IMG/VR virus record: IMGVR_UViG_3300036652_000920 | Span: 1 to 24,661 of that record | Length of the DNA stretch: 24,661 nucleotides | Reading direction: 5' to 3' (one strand) | DNA from: a virus | Notes under the pieces: generated by a model | Database searches by the model: none | What the model was told of the DNA's origin: nothing | What the model saw: the letters and a program-made list of their open reading frames with translations, nothing else | Position numbers and translations under genes: made by a program | In this document: positions 24,152-24,661 of the stretch, in pieces | Layout of the letters: every line of letters starts with the position of its first letter | How positions within the stretch are numbered: position 1 is the first letter of the stretch

Positions 24152-24540
24152 AGAAGATCATCCCCGCCGTGCTCGCGCTCGGCGCGCTCGCGGGCTGCAG
24201 CAGCGCAGCAGACAACGCCAGCTCCAACCTCTCGACCCAGGCCGACAACTTCCAGGTCGAGCGCCAGATCGTGTTCTACAACGGCATCACCGACAAGTAC
24301 ATCGCTGAGGTGACCGGGCTGTGCTCGATCGGGAACGACTCCACCAGCAGCCAGGTCAACTACACCTGCAAGACCGGGCCTGACAGCTACATCAAGAACT
24401 TCCTGCACATCAGCGACAACGTCACCTGGTTCGCGCTCCAGATCGCACCCAACAAGGTCGACCCGTACCACATGCAGATCATCCTGCGGCCGGAGACGCT
24501 CATCCCCAACGTCTCGGTCCAGACCAGCGGGAGCCACTGA
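24148..24540 (+). CDS. Beta-sandwich lipoprotein (130 aa)
   Basis: GTG 24148 overlaps the prim-pol stop (GTGA) and has GAAGGAG upstream. Residues 1-16 are a lipoprotein signal peptide: KK, hydrophobic helix, lipobox LAGC with Cys17. The mature part (NFQVERQIVFYNGITDKYIAEVTGLCSIG, YTCKTGPDSYIKNFLHISDNVTWFALQ, HMQIILRPETLIPNVSV) matches a family I recall from mycobacteriophage annotation as a beta-sandwich lipoprotein, with a likely disulfide between the two cysteines. It would be anchored on the outer face of the host membrane. Phage lipoproteins often block superinfection; the coupling to the replication gene is unusual. Confidence 0.82.
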   Translation: MKKIIPAVLALGALAGCSSAADNASSNLSTQADNFQVERQIVFYNGITDKYIAEVTGLCSIGNDSTSSQVNYTCKTGPDSYIKNFLHISDNVTWFALQIAPNKVDPYHMQIILRPETLIPNVSVQTSGSH

Positions 24541-24541
24541 G

Positions 24542-24661
24542 ATGAACCGCTACATGGCTGAAGGGGTGGCCGACGACCTGGTGCAGGGGCGGACGGTGAT
24601 CGTGGTGTCGTCCTCGCCACGAGACTCCATGGGCGAGGTGCTCTACAGGCTTCAGAGCTCC
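24542..24661 (+). CDS. Partial hypothetical ORF at the window edge (at least 40 aa)
   Basis: ATG 24542 begins 1 nt after the lipoprotein stop, with GGGAG about 10 nt upstream, and stays open to the end. The visible sequence (YMAEGVADDLVQGRTVIVVSSSP...MGEVLYRLQ) has a helix-strand-turn shape resembling the start of a P-loop or AAA-type protein, but no Walker A is seen before the edge. Function not assigned. Confidence 0.6.
   Translation, partial: MNRYMAEGVADDLVQGRTVIVVSSSPRDSMGEVLYRLQSS

Noticed and set aside
1-24661. CRISPR array, rRNA, insertion sequence, integrase or attP core
   Set aside because: No regular short repeats with spacers, no transposase or integrase motifs and no rRNA-like segments were seen. 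The only repeated sequence is the promoter cassette.

Overview
The window reads as part of the replication, nucleotide-metabolism and DNA-modification region of a temperate or once-temperate tailed phage of a high-GC actinobacterium. The reasons are: GC-rich sequence with a strong G/C third-position bias, frequent GTG starts, four-base ATGA/GTGA stop-start overlaps between most neighbours, a WhiB-type regulator (a family confined to actinobacteria and their phages), and small families that I recognise from actinobacteriophages (EXLDI, DUF6011, beta-sandwich lipoprotein). There are no structural, terminase or integrase genes, and no tRNA, rRNA or CRISPR array.

Layout. Almost everything from 1 to 21558 is on the minus strand, so it is read from right to left. 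At 21.6 kb a divergent control region with a perfect 16-bp-arm palindrome separates this leftward block from a rightward block: prim-pol/helicase, a lipoprotein and a partial ORF. Leftward from 21.6 kb come four segments. (a) Replication/recombination: VRR-NUC nuclease, DUF2786 protein, SANT-like HTH, EXLDI protein, SNF2 helicase, a probable Acb2/Tad1-type cyclic-nucleotide sponge, DUF2800 Cas4/RecB-like nuclease, a DUF4406 protein and a DUF2815 ssDNA-binding protein. (b) dCMP deaminase and phage DNA polymerase I. (c) A probable thymidine-hypermodification operon, 9958 to 3129: amino acid:DNA transferase-like protein (aGPT-Pplase clade 3), NUMOD3/HNH homing endonuclease, methyltransferase-like protein, fold-type II PLP enzyme, three small proteins, 5-hmdU DNA kinase helical-domain protein, ThyA-like (hydroxy)methyltransferase fused to a MazG-like domain, and a separate P-loop kinase. 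(d) A regulator-rich end with small membrane proteins, a LuxR-type HTH, a WhiB with an added C2H2 finger, an XRE repressor-like protein and zinc-ribbon proteins.

How it may work together (inference). dCMP deaminase and the ThyA/MazG fusion would supply dUMP and convert it to 5-hydroxymethyl-dUMP. The polymerase would incorporate hmdU. The kinase pair would phosphorylate the hydroxymethyl group in DNA. The AADT-like protein would replace the phosphate with an amino acid. The PLP enzyme, and perhaps the methyltransferase-like protein, would tailor that side chain. The product would be DNA resistant to host restriction. An Acb2-like sponge would be a second counter-defence.

Regulation. At least seven leftward transcription units begin with the same intergenic cassette. 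In transcription order it is a hairpin terminator (often with a CGCAA pentaloop), a TGGGGTAnnnT -10-like box, a leader with a GCCACAGGGGC mini-hairpin, then AAGGAGA and the start codon. Two copies are identical over 77 bp, 6.8 kb apart. This resembles in concept the start-associated sequences of cluster K mycobacteriophages, but the sequence is different. No stretch above 300 bases lacks a gene.
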